Shown one piece after another: positions 55,640 through 64,000 of a stretch of DNA of 64,000 nt (position 1 is the first letter of the stretch; every line of letters begins with the position of its first letter). A program made the position numbers and the translations under genes. The stretch is from Bradyrhizobium sp. CCGB12 (GTDB lineage: Bacteria > Pseudomonadota > Alphaproteobacteria > Rhizobiales > Xanthobacteraceae): the NCBI RefSeq assembly GCF_024199845.1, contig NZ_JANADO010000001.1, positions 7,192,001 to 7,256,000 on the forward strand, given 5' to 3'. The notes beneath the pieces were generated by a model. That model was not told the DNA's origin. It made no database searches and saw only the letters and a list, made by a program, of their open reading frames with translations.

Positions 55640-56125
55640 ATGGCCAACGACAACGCCCGCGACGTCGACCGCGTTTGGGATCTGATGAAGAAGATCGGAT
55701 TCGCGATGCTGGTGACGCGCGACGGCGACAAGCTGCGCGCGCGGCCGATGAGCGCCTATCTCGACCGCACCGCGAACACGATCTACTTCCTGACCGATGC
55801 GCGGCGCCACAAGGACGAGGAGATCGCGCGCAATCCGTCCATCAACCTGTCGTTCGCCGATGCCGGCGGCCAGAAGTACGTTTCGTTGACCGGCACTGCC
55901 GTCGTCTCCAACGACCGTGCGAAGATCAAGGAGCTATTCTCGACGCCAGCCAAGGCGTGGTGGGATAGCGCGGAAGATCCCAACATTCGCGCGCTCAAGG
56001 TGACGCCCGACGATGCCGAGTTCTGGGATTCGCCGGGAACGGTCATCTCCTATGTGAAGATGGCGGCCGCAGCAGTCACGAATACACGTCCCGACATCGG
56101 AGAAAACCGCAAGGTCTCGATGTGA
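55640..56125 (+). CDS. Pyridoxamine 5'-phosphate oxidase-like (GSP26 type)
   Basis: A 161-residue split-barrel flavoprotein. The start VWDLMKKIGFAMLVTRDGDKLRARPMSAYLD and TIYFLTDARRHKDEEIARNPSINLSFAD resemble general stress protein 26. FMN binding is expected. ATG 55640 follows AAGGAGC. Its stop overlaps the start of the proline-rich gene at 56125, so the two are coupled. A second, unrelated PNPOx-fold protein lies at 27209. Confidence 0.9.
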   Translation: MANDNARDVDRVWDLMKKIGFAMLVTRDGDKLRARPMSAYLDRTANTIYFLTDARRHKDEEIARNPSINLSFADAGGQKYVSLTGTAVVSNDRAKIKELFSTPAKAWWDSAEDPNIRALKVTPDDAEFWDSPGTVISYVKMAAAAVTNTRPDIGENRKVSM

Positions 56126-56367
56126 TGCCAATCGAACCGCCCGAGATTCCGCCGGCAACACCGGGGACTCCGACCGAGCCTCCGCCGGGGATTCCACCGG
56201 GCGGTCCGCAGCCTGAAATCACGCCGCCGGTGCACGAGCCCGGCGAATCACCGCGGCCCGACGAATTGCCGCCGCACGTTCCCGAAGAGATTCCATCACG
56301 CGGGCCGAACGGACCGCTCACGCCCAATCCTGCGACGGATGCACGTTCGCCGCGGCATCACATATGA
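56125..56367 (+). CDS. Small proline-rich protein
   Basis: An 80-residue protein that is about one-third proline with acidic and Gly/Thr residues (for example PEIPPATPGTPTEPPPG and HVPEEIPSRGP). It has no signal peptide or helix and should be disordered. The ATG lies in the TGATG overlap with the preceding stop, so it is probably translated with the PNPOx-like gene; a GTG three bases upstream is also in frame. Not recognised; similar short Pro-rich proteins occur in Bradyrhizobium. Confidence 0.6.
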   Translation: MPIEPPEIPPATPGTPTEPPPGIPPGGPQPEITPPVHEPGESPRPDELPPHVPEEIPSRGPNGPLTPNPATDARSPRHHI

Positions 56368-56553
56368 GGCGAGCAATCACATGTGAGGCGATTGCAACCT
56401 GCGTCTGAATGCGCAATGAACGTCACCATAATGAGGTGATTTGTGTGCAGAAATAAATCGGGCCGCGATGACGTCGCCCGCCACAATGCGGCCTAACGCG
56501 TAGCTGTTCATCCCGACACTTCGTCAAAGAACCTTCCGGGGAAGTTCACCACC

Positions 56554-58662
56554 ATGACCAACCTTCGTTTCGTGCTGCTTGCAACGACGGCTCTGACCGC
56601 GATGCAATTCGCAAGCTCCGCATCGCATGCGCAAAGTGCGCCGCCGCTCGTGGTTGCGCAGGCCCAGCCACAAGAGACTGGCCCTGACGGAAAACCGAAG
56701 CAGCCTCCGAAGGGACCGCCAGCGGCCACGCCGCCTGCGCGACCGGCCACACCGCCACCCGCGGCGGCACCTCATCCGCCTGCAGCGCCTCCGCCGGCGG
56801 CCGCACCGCCGCGCCCGGCAGCGCCGCCGCCTTCGCCACCACCTGCGGCCCGCCCGGCTCCGCCACCGCCACCCCCGCCGCCTGCCGCCCCGAAGCAACC
56901 TTCGCAGCCGCCGGCCGCAGCGCCGAAGCAGCCCGCACCGCCGCCGGCAGCAGCGCCGCAGCAGCATGCCCCGACACCGCCTGCAGCACGCCCGGCTCCC
57001 ACGCCGCCGGCACCGCCTCCCGCGGCGGCTCCGCAGCAGCACGCGCCCACACCGCCGACAGGTGCACGCCCGTCTCCGACGCCTCCGCCGCCCCCTGCGG
57101 CGGGTCCTGCGGGACGGCCTGCGCCTGCGCCCACGGCGACGCCCCCTGCTCCGACAGCCGCGCCCGCGGCGCGCCCGAACGCACCTGCCCCGGCGACCAC
57201 CCCCGCACCGACGGCGACCCCGACGCCCGCGGCACCGTCGCCAGGCCGCCCGGGCGCACCGCCGCCCGGCGGACGTCCTGGCGCGCCTCCGGCCGCAGGA
57301 TCACCGTCGCCGGCTCCCGGCGCCGCCCCAACGGCCACGCCGGCTCCAGGTGCCGGCACCCCGACGCCGCCGCCCGGACGTCCCGGTGCAGCACCGACGC
57401 CTGCTCCCGGCGCGGCCCCGACGGCGACGCCGACACCCGGCCAACAGGGTGCTACACCACCCGCGGGCGCGCCCGCTGCCGGAGCCCCGGCTGCCCCGCC
57501 GCAGGCCGGCGCCCCGGCCCGACCGCCGGCACCTCCCGCCGGCGCCGCAGCGCCAACCGTCGTCCCTGGCACGCCGGCCGCAGCGCCACCGCCGAACAGG
57601 GCGCAATACGCGCCGCCGACGGTTGCGCCCGCCTTCCGCGCTGCGCCTAGGGTCGCAGCGCCGCTACCACCACCGCCACGTCCGCAGCAGCGCGATCTGA
57701 CGCCGCTCGCGGTCGGTGCAGGCGTAGTGGCCGGCGCCGTGATCGGCGCGACCATCGCCGACCTCCACAGCCAGCGACGCGAGGTCGTCGAAGGCGGCCG
57801 CACCGTCTACACCGAGCCGGACCGCATCATCATCCGCGATCCCGGTGGGCAGGCCTATGTCCGCGGCAACGACCTCTATCGCTTCCGCTATGGCGCCCGC
57901 GACATCCGCACCGACACGGTCGGCGGCGAGACCCGCACCGTCGTGGTGCGTCCTGATGGCAGCGAGGTGATCACCGTGGTCGGTGCGGACGGTTCGCTGC
58001 TGCGACGAATCCGCAGGGACCCGCGCGGACGCGAGCTCGTCATCATCGACAACAGCTATCGCGATCCGCGGGCGGTCGGCGGCTTCTATGTCGACGTGCC
58101 GCCGCCGGTGGTCAGCATCCCCTACGATCGCTACATTGTCGACGCCCAGGAGGCGTCGCCGCAGGTGATCTACGACACGATGCGGGCCCCGCCGGTGCAG
58201 CGAATCGATCGGCGCTACTCGCTCGACGAGATCCGCTACAGCCCCAATGTTCGCATGCAGATGCCGAGCATCGACGTCAACACGATCAACTTCGAGACGG
58301 GATCGTGGACCATTCCGCCGGACCAGGCGGCGCGGCTTCAGGTGATTGCCGACGGCATTAACCAGGCGCTCCAGGCCAATCCGCAGGAGGTGTTCCTGAT
58401 CGAGGGCCACACCGACGCGGTCGGCAACGACGTCGACAATCTGTCGCTGTCGGACCGCCGCGCGCAGGCCGCGGCCGAATTGCTGACCCAGCAGTTCAAC
58501 GTGCCCGCGGAGAACCTGACGTCGCAGGGCTATGGCGAGCAGTATCTGAAGGAGCAGACGACAGGGCCGAGCCTGATCAACCGGCGCGTCACCGTCCGCC
58601 GCATCACGCCGCTGCTCAATGGCGGCCAGGCCAACGCAGCGCCGCCTCCGCCGCGCCAGTAA
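56554..58662 (+). CDS. OmpA-family protein with long Pro/Ala-rich region
   Basis: A 702-residue envelope protein. A signal peptide ends near SASHA (residue 27); residues about 35-375 are dominated by Pro, Ala, Thr and Gly (such as PPAAAPQQHAPTPPA); a short Gly-rich hydrophobic stretch VGAGVVAGAVIGATIADLH lies near 388-410; a beta-rich segment follows; residues about 575-695 form the OmpA-like peptidoglycan-binding domain (VFLIEGHTDAVGNDVDNLSLSDRRAQ, NLTSQGYGE). The long linker could span the periplasm. ATG 56554 has a nearby AAGTTC. A strong terminator follows. Confidence 0.9.
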   Translation: MTNLRFVLLATTALTAMQFASSASHAQSAPPLVVAQAQPQETGPDGKPKQPPKGPPAATPPARPATPPPAAAPHPPAAPPPAAAPPRPAAPPPSPPPAARPAPPPPPPPPAAPKQPSQPPAAAPKQPAPPPAAAPQQHAPTPPAARPAPTPPAPPPAAAPQQHAPTPPTGARPSPTPPPPPAAGPAGRPAPAPTATPPAPTAAPAARPNAPAPATTPAPTATPTPAAPSPGRPGAPPPGGRPGAPPAAGSPSPAPGAAPTATPAPGAGTPTPPPGRPGAAPTPAPGAAPTATPTPGQQGATPPAGAPAAGAPAAPPQAGAPARPPAPPAGAAAPTVVPGTPAAAPPPNRAQYAPPTVAPAFRAAPRVAAPLPPPPRPQQRDLTPLAVGAGVVAGAVIGATIADLHSQRREVVEGGRTVYTEPDRIIIRDPGGQAYVRGNDLYRFRYGARDIRTDTVGGETRTVVVRPDGSEVITVVGADGSLLRRIRRDPRGRELVIIDNSYRDPRAVGGFYVDVPPPVVSIPYDRYIVDAQEASPQVIYDTMRAPPVQRIDRRYSLDEIRYSPNVRMQMPSIDVNTINFETGSWTIPPDQAARLQVIADGINQALQANPQEVFLIEGHTDAVGNDVDNLSLSDRRAQAAAELLTQQFNVPAENLTSQGYGEQYLKEQTTGPSLINRRVTVRRITPLLNGGQANAAPPPPRQ

Positions 58663-58679
58663 GTCCGTCGCAAACAGAA

Positions 58680-58708
58680 AATGGCCGGGAGCGATCCCGG
58701 CCATTTTT
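58680..58708 (+). terminator. Intrinsic terminator after ompA-like gene
   Basis: ATGGCCGGGA / TCCCGGCCAT stem with GCGA loop, then TTTTTGTTT. The following bases to 58714 are identical to those after the copy at 59835. Confidence 0.93.
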
Positions 58709-58715
58709 GTTTGGA

Positions 58716-59672
58716 TCAAGCACCTCGCGCCTGATGCGGTATGCAGGCATCGCAGATCGCTGCGGCATGCCGGTGATCAGTGCCACAGCAGCCGCCGAGC
58801 AGCCGCATGCGCGGGAACGCGCGCCTGAGCGCCAGATAGCGTCGGCCGAGATCGATGGGATCGCCACTGTCGATCACCTCCGACTCGTCAAGTTCGGCAT
58901 GGCTCTTGGTCGAGGCGTTGGCCCGGACACCATGAATGCGCTCGACCCATGGCTCGCCGGCTTCGAGGGCACCCTCGAAATGGGTCGGATGAGCACAGTT
59001 GATCAGAAAATATTCGCAAGCGCGTTCGGTTGCATCATCGACCGTTTCGATCGCCTCACGCAGGGCCTCTCCCCTGACCAGTCGACCGTCGGTTTCGACC
59101 GTGAAGGAGACCGCAACCGGAACCGCCTGCATCTTCGCCGCGCGGACGACACCGATGGCTTCATTGATGCTGTTCAGCGTGAACGCGGTCACCATGTCCG
59201 CGCCAGCCTCGGCAAAGGCCGCAATCTGAGGCGAGTGATAGGCCATCGCCTCAGTGGCATCCATGTTCCCGGCCTTGTAGCCGTCGCCCCTCGGGCCGAT
59301 CGCGCCGTTGATCACACAAGGCCGGCCAGGAGCCTCCCAGGCGCCACGCAATTCCTCGATAAAACGAATGGAACGCATGTTGATCACCTTGAGCCGGTCC
59401 ACATCGTAGCCGAGCTTGGCACCCCAATCAGCATTGGCGCGCCAGGTCGGACTGTCGAGCACAAAGCCGAGCCCATGCTGCCGTGCGATGGTGAGATAGG
59501 CTTCGTAATACTGCTTCAGATGTGATCGGCCTTCTGCGCTCTCGAGCAGCACGAATGCAGCGAAGTGCGGAAGCTCCAATCCCTTTTGAAAGATCAGGGT
59601 GGTCTCCATGCCACCGTCGGTCAGGAAGATGCCGCCTCGATGCTGCGGCAGATCGTGCCTGTGTCTGGCCAT
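58716..59672 (-). CDS. Homocysteine S-methyltransferase-like protein
   Basis: A 318-residue TIM-barrel zinc enzyme. FLTDGGMETTLIFQKGLELP starts the protein; the zinc-binding cysteines are in FLINCAHPTHFEGAL and LLGGCCGTDHRHA (GGCCGT motif). Such enzymes transfer methyl groups from S-methylmethionine or other donors to homocysteine; a related group is called betaine-homocysteine methyltransferase-like. The donor is unknown. Its stop lies 2 bases from a 34-base sequence repeated identically beyond its 5' end (59836-59869). Convergent with the OmpA gene. Confidence 0.88.
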   Translation of the reverse strand: MARHRHDLPQHRGGIFLTDGGMETTLIFQKGLELPHFAAFVLLESAEGRSHLKQYYEAYLTIARQHGLGFVLDSPTWRANADWGAKLGYDVDRLKVINMRSIRFIEELRGAWEAPGRPCVINGAIGPRGDGYKAGNMDATEAMAYHSPQIAAFAEAGADMVTAFTLNSINEAIGVVRAAKMQAVPVAVSFTVETDGRLVRGEALREAIETVDDATERACEYFLINCAHPTHFEGALEAGEPWVERIHGVRANASTKSHAELDESEVIDSGDPIDLGRRYLALRRAFPRMRLLGGCCGTDHRHAAAICDACIPHQARGA

Positions 59673-59834
59673 TTGACGCTCCGTCGTGACCGGCCCCCTT
59701 AGTTCGGTCGTTTCAGCTTCCTTCCGGTCTCATCGAAGATGGTGCCGCAAAATGTCGCGCAGCATGCGACGATCGGACGATCATGCCGCGACCTAAACTG
59801 AATGCGCGCCGGTCGAAGCAGGAAAGCCAATACA

Positions 59835-59863
59835 GATGGCCGGGAGCGATCCCGGCCATTTTT
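59835..59863 (+). terminator. Second copy of the 58680 terminator
   Basis: Identical stem ATGGCCGGGA / TCCCGGCCAT with GCGA loop and TTTTTGTTT. It points on the plus strand although no plus-strand gene ends here, and lies between two minus-strand genes. Confidence 0.85.
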
Positions 59864-59880
59864 GTTTGGCGCACGCATCG

Positions 59881-61638
59881 CTACTTCACGGCGGCGAGCC
59901 CAAGCGCATCGGCCATGACACGAAACACTTCCGTGTTGTCCATCGAGCCGTGCACGCGCTCGCTGCCCGGTCCGGTCGCCGTCAGGATGACGTCCTCGCC
60001 CGAATGCACGCTGGCGCCGATCATCGCCGACAGGTTGCCGGGGCGCAGCACCGCGCCCGGAACATCCTTGTATTTGTCGTTGGCCTTGAACGTGCCGTCA
60101 TCACCGGCCTTGACGGTCGGCTCGTTGGGATTGTCGAGTTTTGGACGGAACGTCTCGTAGTGGTCCGGCAGGCTGGCGGAGAAGATGGCGAGCCGCCGGC
60201 TGACATCGACGCGTGACGGATAGCCGTCCGCGTCCGGCGCCGGATAGTTTGGAAATCCGGCCTGCTCGTAGACACCGACGCGCTCGCGCAAGGGAACGTT
60301 GGGCGTCGTGCCCATGTCGTCATTCACCGTGCCGACAAGGCTGTTGGGGTGATTGTGGTCCGCCAGCACCAGGATGAGGGTGTCGTCGCCGCGCGCCTGC
60401 GCCCATTCGCGCGTCTGGCGCACAGCGTTGTCGAGCATGATCGTGTCGTAGACCGCCCGCTCCATGTCGAGAACATGCGCATATTTGTCGATCAATCCGG
60501 ATTCGACCATCAGGAAGAAGCCGGTCTCGTTCTTCGAGAGGATGTTCAGCGCCGCCTGCACCTGTTCGGTCAGGTCAGGCTGCTCGGGGAATTTCTTGAC
60601 GCCGCCGCCTTTGAGGAATTTGCGGTCGAGCACGCCGTCCATGTTGCCGGCGGCGAACAGGCCGAGCAGCTTGCCCGTCTCGGGCTTTGCGGCAGAAACG
60701 CCGAGCTCGCCCGCGGTCGTCGCGACCTGATGGCCGGCGTCGCGGAACTTGGCGATGTAATCGGCCTCGTCCTTGCGTTTGGAGCCGGCCGCGGACTTCG
60801 GCAGAAAATTCGCGCTGCCGCCGCCCATCAGCACATCCGGCTTCGCCGCGAAGAACTGTTCGACGATCTCGTCATAGGCGGCGCGCCGGCGGGTGTGTGC
60901 AACCATCGCCGCCGGCGTCGCGTCTTCTATCTCGGTATTGGTGACGATGCCGATCGCCATGCCGTGCCGCCGCCTGGCGAGGCTGGTGATGGTTTCGACC
61001 TTGGGATCGTCGAACGGACTTGCGGTGCGGTCCGCGTAAACGCCGAGGGCGTTCACGGCGCTCTTGTGGCCGGTCGCATAGGCGCTGGCGGAGTTCGCGG
61101 AGTCCGTGATGATCGAATCCGAGCCTGCGGTCGCCACCAGCGCCATATGGGGCATATCGTCGATGGCGAGCTTGCCGCGGCTCTTGCCCTCCGAAATACC
61201 CTTGGACAGGATTCGGGCCGCGACCCGGTGCGCCGGCGACATGCCATCACCGATGAACAGGATGACATTCTTCGCCTTGCGCGGACCCGTGTCGTAGACC
61301 GTCCAGGTAACGCTACGCTGACGCGTGCCGTCGCTCACGTCCACGGCAACGCTGCCCGGCGTGGTCAGCGTGACGTCGCGCAGGATCAGGGCCGACTGTT
61401 CCTTGCCATCCTCTCGGTCGATGAAGGTCCCGGAACGACCGAACGCAGTCGCATAATCCGCGCCGTTCACCGTCACCTTCAACTTGGCCGGATCAACCAA
61501 TCCGGGGAGTTCGACCTTGAAGTCGAATCGGGCTCCAGCCAGAATCTCGGCACGATCGATCGGATAGACCGTTTGTGCCGACAGTGACGTTGCCCAAAGC
61601 AGAACGATGAGAGAGGCGACGGCCGATCCCTTGACCAT
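59881..61638 (-). CDS. Alkaline phosphatase, exported
   Basis: A 585-residue phosphomonoesterase of the classical alkaline-phosphatase family. The signal peptide KGSAVASLIVLLWATSLSAQ is followed by an N-terminal extra domain, then ILFIGDGMSPAHRVAAR (metal-binding aspartate), DSIITDSANSASAYATGHK with the nucleophilic serine, and later NETGFFLMVESGLIDKYAH and LADHNHPNSL metal ligands. ATG 61638 has GGAG upstream; 13 further codons are open. Immediately 5' is a nested palindrome (61708-61738). No clear PhoB box is seen. Confidence 0.93.
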   Translation of the reverse strand: MVKGSAVASLIVLLWATSLSAQTVYPIDRAEILAGARFDFKVELPGLVDPAKLKVTVNGADYATAFGRSGTFIDREDGKEQSALILRDVTLTTPGSVAVDVSDGTRQRSVTWTVYDTGPRKAKNVILFIGDGMSPAHRVAARILSKGISEGKSRGKLAIDDMPHMALVATAGSDSIITDSANSASAYATGHKSAVNALGVYADRTASPFDDPKVETITSLARRRHGMAIGIVTNTEIEDATPAAMVAHTRRRAAYDEIVEQFFAAKPDVLMGGGSANFLPKSAAGSKRKDEADYIAKFRDAGHQVATTAGELGVSAAKPETGKLLGLFAAGNMDGVLDRKFLKGGGVKKFPEQPDLTEQVQAALNILSKNETGFFLMVESGLIDKYAHVLDMERAVYDTIMLDNAVRQTREWAQARGDDTLILVLADHNHPNSLVGTVNDDMGTTPNVPLRERVGVYEQAGFPNYPAPDADGYPSRVDVSRRLAIFSASLPDHYETFRPKLDNPNEPTVKAGDDGTFKANDKYKDVPGAVLRPGNLSAMIGASVHSGEDVILTATGPGSERVHGSMDNTEVFRVMADALGLAAVK

Positions 61639-61707
61639 ATTCGATGCTCCGCGATGCCCATTCCGAGGGGAAAGCAAGGAGCCTAACGGTCGACGATGAC
61701 ACCGTCA

Positions 61708-61738
61708 TTATGTCGTGCCGCCCGATCGGGCGACATAA
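61708..61738. promoter_or_regulatory. Nested palindrome between argG and phosphatase
   Basis: TTATGTCG (61708-61715) and CGACATAA (61731-61738) enclose CCCGATCGGG (61721-61730), itself a perfect palindrome. It starts 4 bases past the argG stop and ends about 70 bases before the phosphatase start, so it may be a terminator-like hairpin of argG or an operator. Confidence 0.45.
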
Positions 61739-61742
61739 GGCC

Positions 61743-63098
<1,356 letters not shown>

Positions 63099-63172
63099 TC
63101 AAGGGCTGATGTCAGGGCGGGTTTGACCGGGCGAATATCAAATTTCGCACGCCTCGGCACCCATTTAATGGC

Positions 63173-63949
63173 TCAAATCGACGGCGCGGGACCGGTCTTG
63201 CCGCCAAACAGGCGCTGGCGGAGCCGGTAGCCGGGCCAGGCCAGCCGGGTCAGGGCGGCATCGACCGCCTCGTCCGAAAATCGCGTGCGCGGCCAGCGGT
63301 AGATCAGCGCGTAGGCGAACCAGATCACGACAAAACTGACGAGGCCGGCAATCGCCACATCGGTGAAGAAATGTCCGCCGAAGGCCATGCGCAGGCCGCT
63401 AGTCAAGGCGCCGAACACCACGGCGCCGGCATAGGCGAGCGGCCGCCATGCCGGCGGGGCCAGCGCGGCGGGTGCCAGGGTCCAGAAGGCGGTCGCGCCC
63501 TCGCCCGAGAAGAACGAGCAGTTGCGCGCGCAGCCGCCGCGCGGATCCCACCACGGCACGAACTGCTGGTCGCCGGCAAACTCCGTCACCACCACGGGAC
63601 GCGGACGTCCCCAATAGGTCTTGAAGGTCAGGTTGGTGAGAATGCCCGCAGACATGATGATCGTGACCAGCAGGAACACCATCGCGCGCCCCGACACCAG
63701 CAGCGGCCGGTCGGGCCGGATCAACTTGACCACGAGCGCGACCAGCGACGGCAATACGAACGCCCAGGCGATCCACATCGCCGCATCCCGCGCGAAGCTG
63801 GCCCAGCCGTCCAGCTTGAGCGGAAACGTCCTCGTCTCGGGGTCGAAGAACAACGACGCGAGCTTGAGATCGAGCTCGGGATAGAGGCCGAAGACAACGC
63901 CGATCACGAGCCACAGCGCCAGGGCGATGAAAAGTCCAGTCCGGTTCAT
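63173..63949 (-). CDS. PAP2-family phosphatase
   Basis: A 258-residue membrane phosphatase with about six transmembrane helices. The lipid-phosphatase motifs are TYWGRPRPV, NCSFFSGEGATAFWTLAP and GLRMAFGGHFFTDVAIAG. The central motif has SGEGA where the classic family has PSGH, so the usual histidine is replaced by glutamate, a variant seen in several alphaproteobacterial lipid phosphatases. Action on lipid A or another periplasmic lipid phosphate is inferred. ATG 63949; the last gene in the window. Confidence 0.88.
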   Translation of the reverse strand: MNRTGLFIALALWLVIGVVFGLYPELDLKLASLFFDPETRTFPLKLDGWASFARDAAMWIAWAFVLPSLVALVVKLIRPDRPLLVSGRAMVFLLVTIIMSAGILTNLTFKTYWGRPRPVVVTEFAGDQQFVPWWDPRGGCARNCSFFSGEGATAFWTLAPAALAPPAWRPLAYAGAVVFGALTSGLRMAFGGHFFTDVAIAGLVSFVVIWFAYALIYRWPRTRFSDEAVDAALTRLAWPGYRLRQRLFGGKTGPAPSI

Positions 63950-64000
63950 GGCGCGCGGTTTAGCGGAGTGGAGAGAGGATGGAAACCCTGGATTCGGTCG

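Noticed and set aside
56660..57700. Arg/Pro-rich alternative frames in the OmpA linker
   Set aside because: Repetitive GC-rich DNA stays open in several frames; only the frame with signal peptide and OmpA domain is credible.
59673..59880. SAM- or SAH-type riboswitch upstream of the methyltransferase gene
   Set aside because: I could not match the leader to SAM-II or SAH riboswitch consensus; a methyltransferase gene made it tempting.
61639..61742. PhoB box before alkaline phosphatase
   Set aside because: Only a single GTGTCAT-like half site; the spaced CTGTCAT pair is missing.

Overview
The window is a contiguous stretch of a high-GC alphaproteobacterial chromosome. Gene order (acnA next to a ccmABCDG cluster, ftsY, mtaB-dapF, ffh-rpsP-rimM-trmD-rplS-leuC, scattered leuD and leuB, sdhCDAB, argG) and the many short palindromic intergenic repeats fit Bradyrhizobium or a very close relative. 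That assignment is from recognition, not from a database search. I see no rRNA, tRNA, CRISPR array, insertion sequence, prophage or integron. Most of the window is core metabolism and translation or secretion machinery.

Layout. 0-5 kb: a DUF2794 protein, a candidate orphan small RNA, an exported DUF1223 protein and aconitase (acnA), all protein genes on the minus strand. 5-8.3 kb: cytochrome c maturation genes ccmA, ccmB, ccmC, ccmD, ccmG on plus. 8.4-14.5 kb: septation protein A, ftsY, an RluA-type pseudouridine synthase, a DUF2336 protein, and the coupled pair dapF-mtaB. 14.7-17.6 kb: three envelope or exported proteins (GyrI-like, SIMPL, MBL-fold). 17.9-23.6 kb: the translation/SRP operon ffh-rpsP-rimM-trmD-rplS followed by leuC. 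23.7-31.4 kb: an accessory-looking stretch of small exported proteins, a zincin, a divergent XRE regulator/flavin-type oxidase pair, leuD, a glycosyltransferase, DUF6455 and LssY-C proteins. 31.4-38.5 kb: HAD phosphatase and CitE-like lyase, carbonic anhydrase, asd, two exported or membrane hypotheticals, a hexapeptide acetyltransferase and leuB. 38.7-45.9 kb: an MFS transporter, a molybdopterin oxidoreductase with its b-type cytochrome, fasciclin, SDR, malonyl-CoA synthetase and a TauE exporter. 46.4-49.8 kb: sdhCDAB. 50-64 kb: hybrid histidine kinase, SbmA/BacA-like ABC exporter, FkbM methyltransferase, VOC and PNPOx proteins, a proline-rich OmpA protein, a homocysteine S-methyltransferase-like gene, alkaline phosphatase, argG and a PAP2 phosphatase.

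Functional threads. acnA and sdhCDAB are TCA-cycle genes; leuC, leuD and leuB supply leucine synthesis from three separate loci; asd and dapF belong to the lysine/peptidoglycan branch; ffh and ftsY are the two SRP-pathway GTPases; ccmABCDG builds c-type cytochromes.

The most unusual content is not a gene. At least 28 copies of about 11 families of short imperfect palindromes occupy the gaps, roughly one per 2.3 kb. Several have been captured by genes: one encodes the C-terminal tail of CcmC, one supplies the last residues and stop codon of RimM, one separates ccmA from ccmB, one ends about 17 bases before the ffh start codon, one element sits inside another (44876-44996), and two inverted copies bracket an acetyltransferase gene. 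A homocysteine methyltransferase-like gene is also bracketed by 34-bp identical direct repeats. I found no convincing new multi-gene system.
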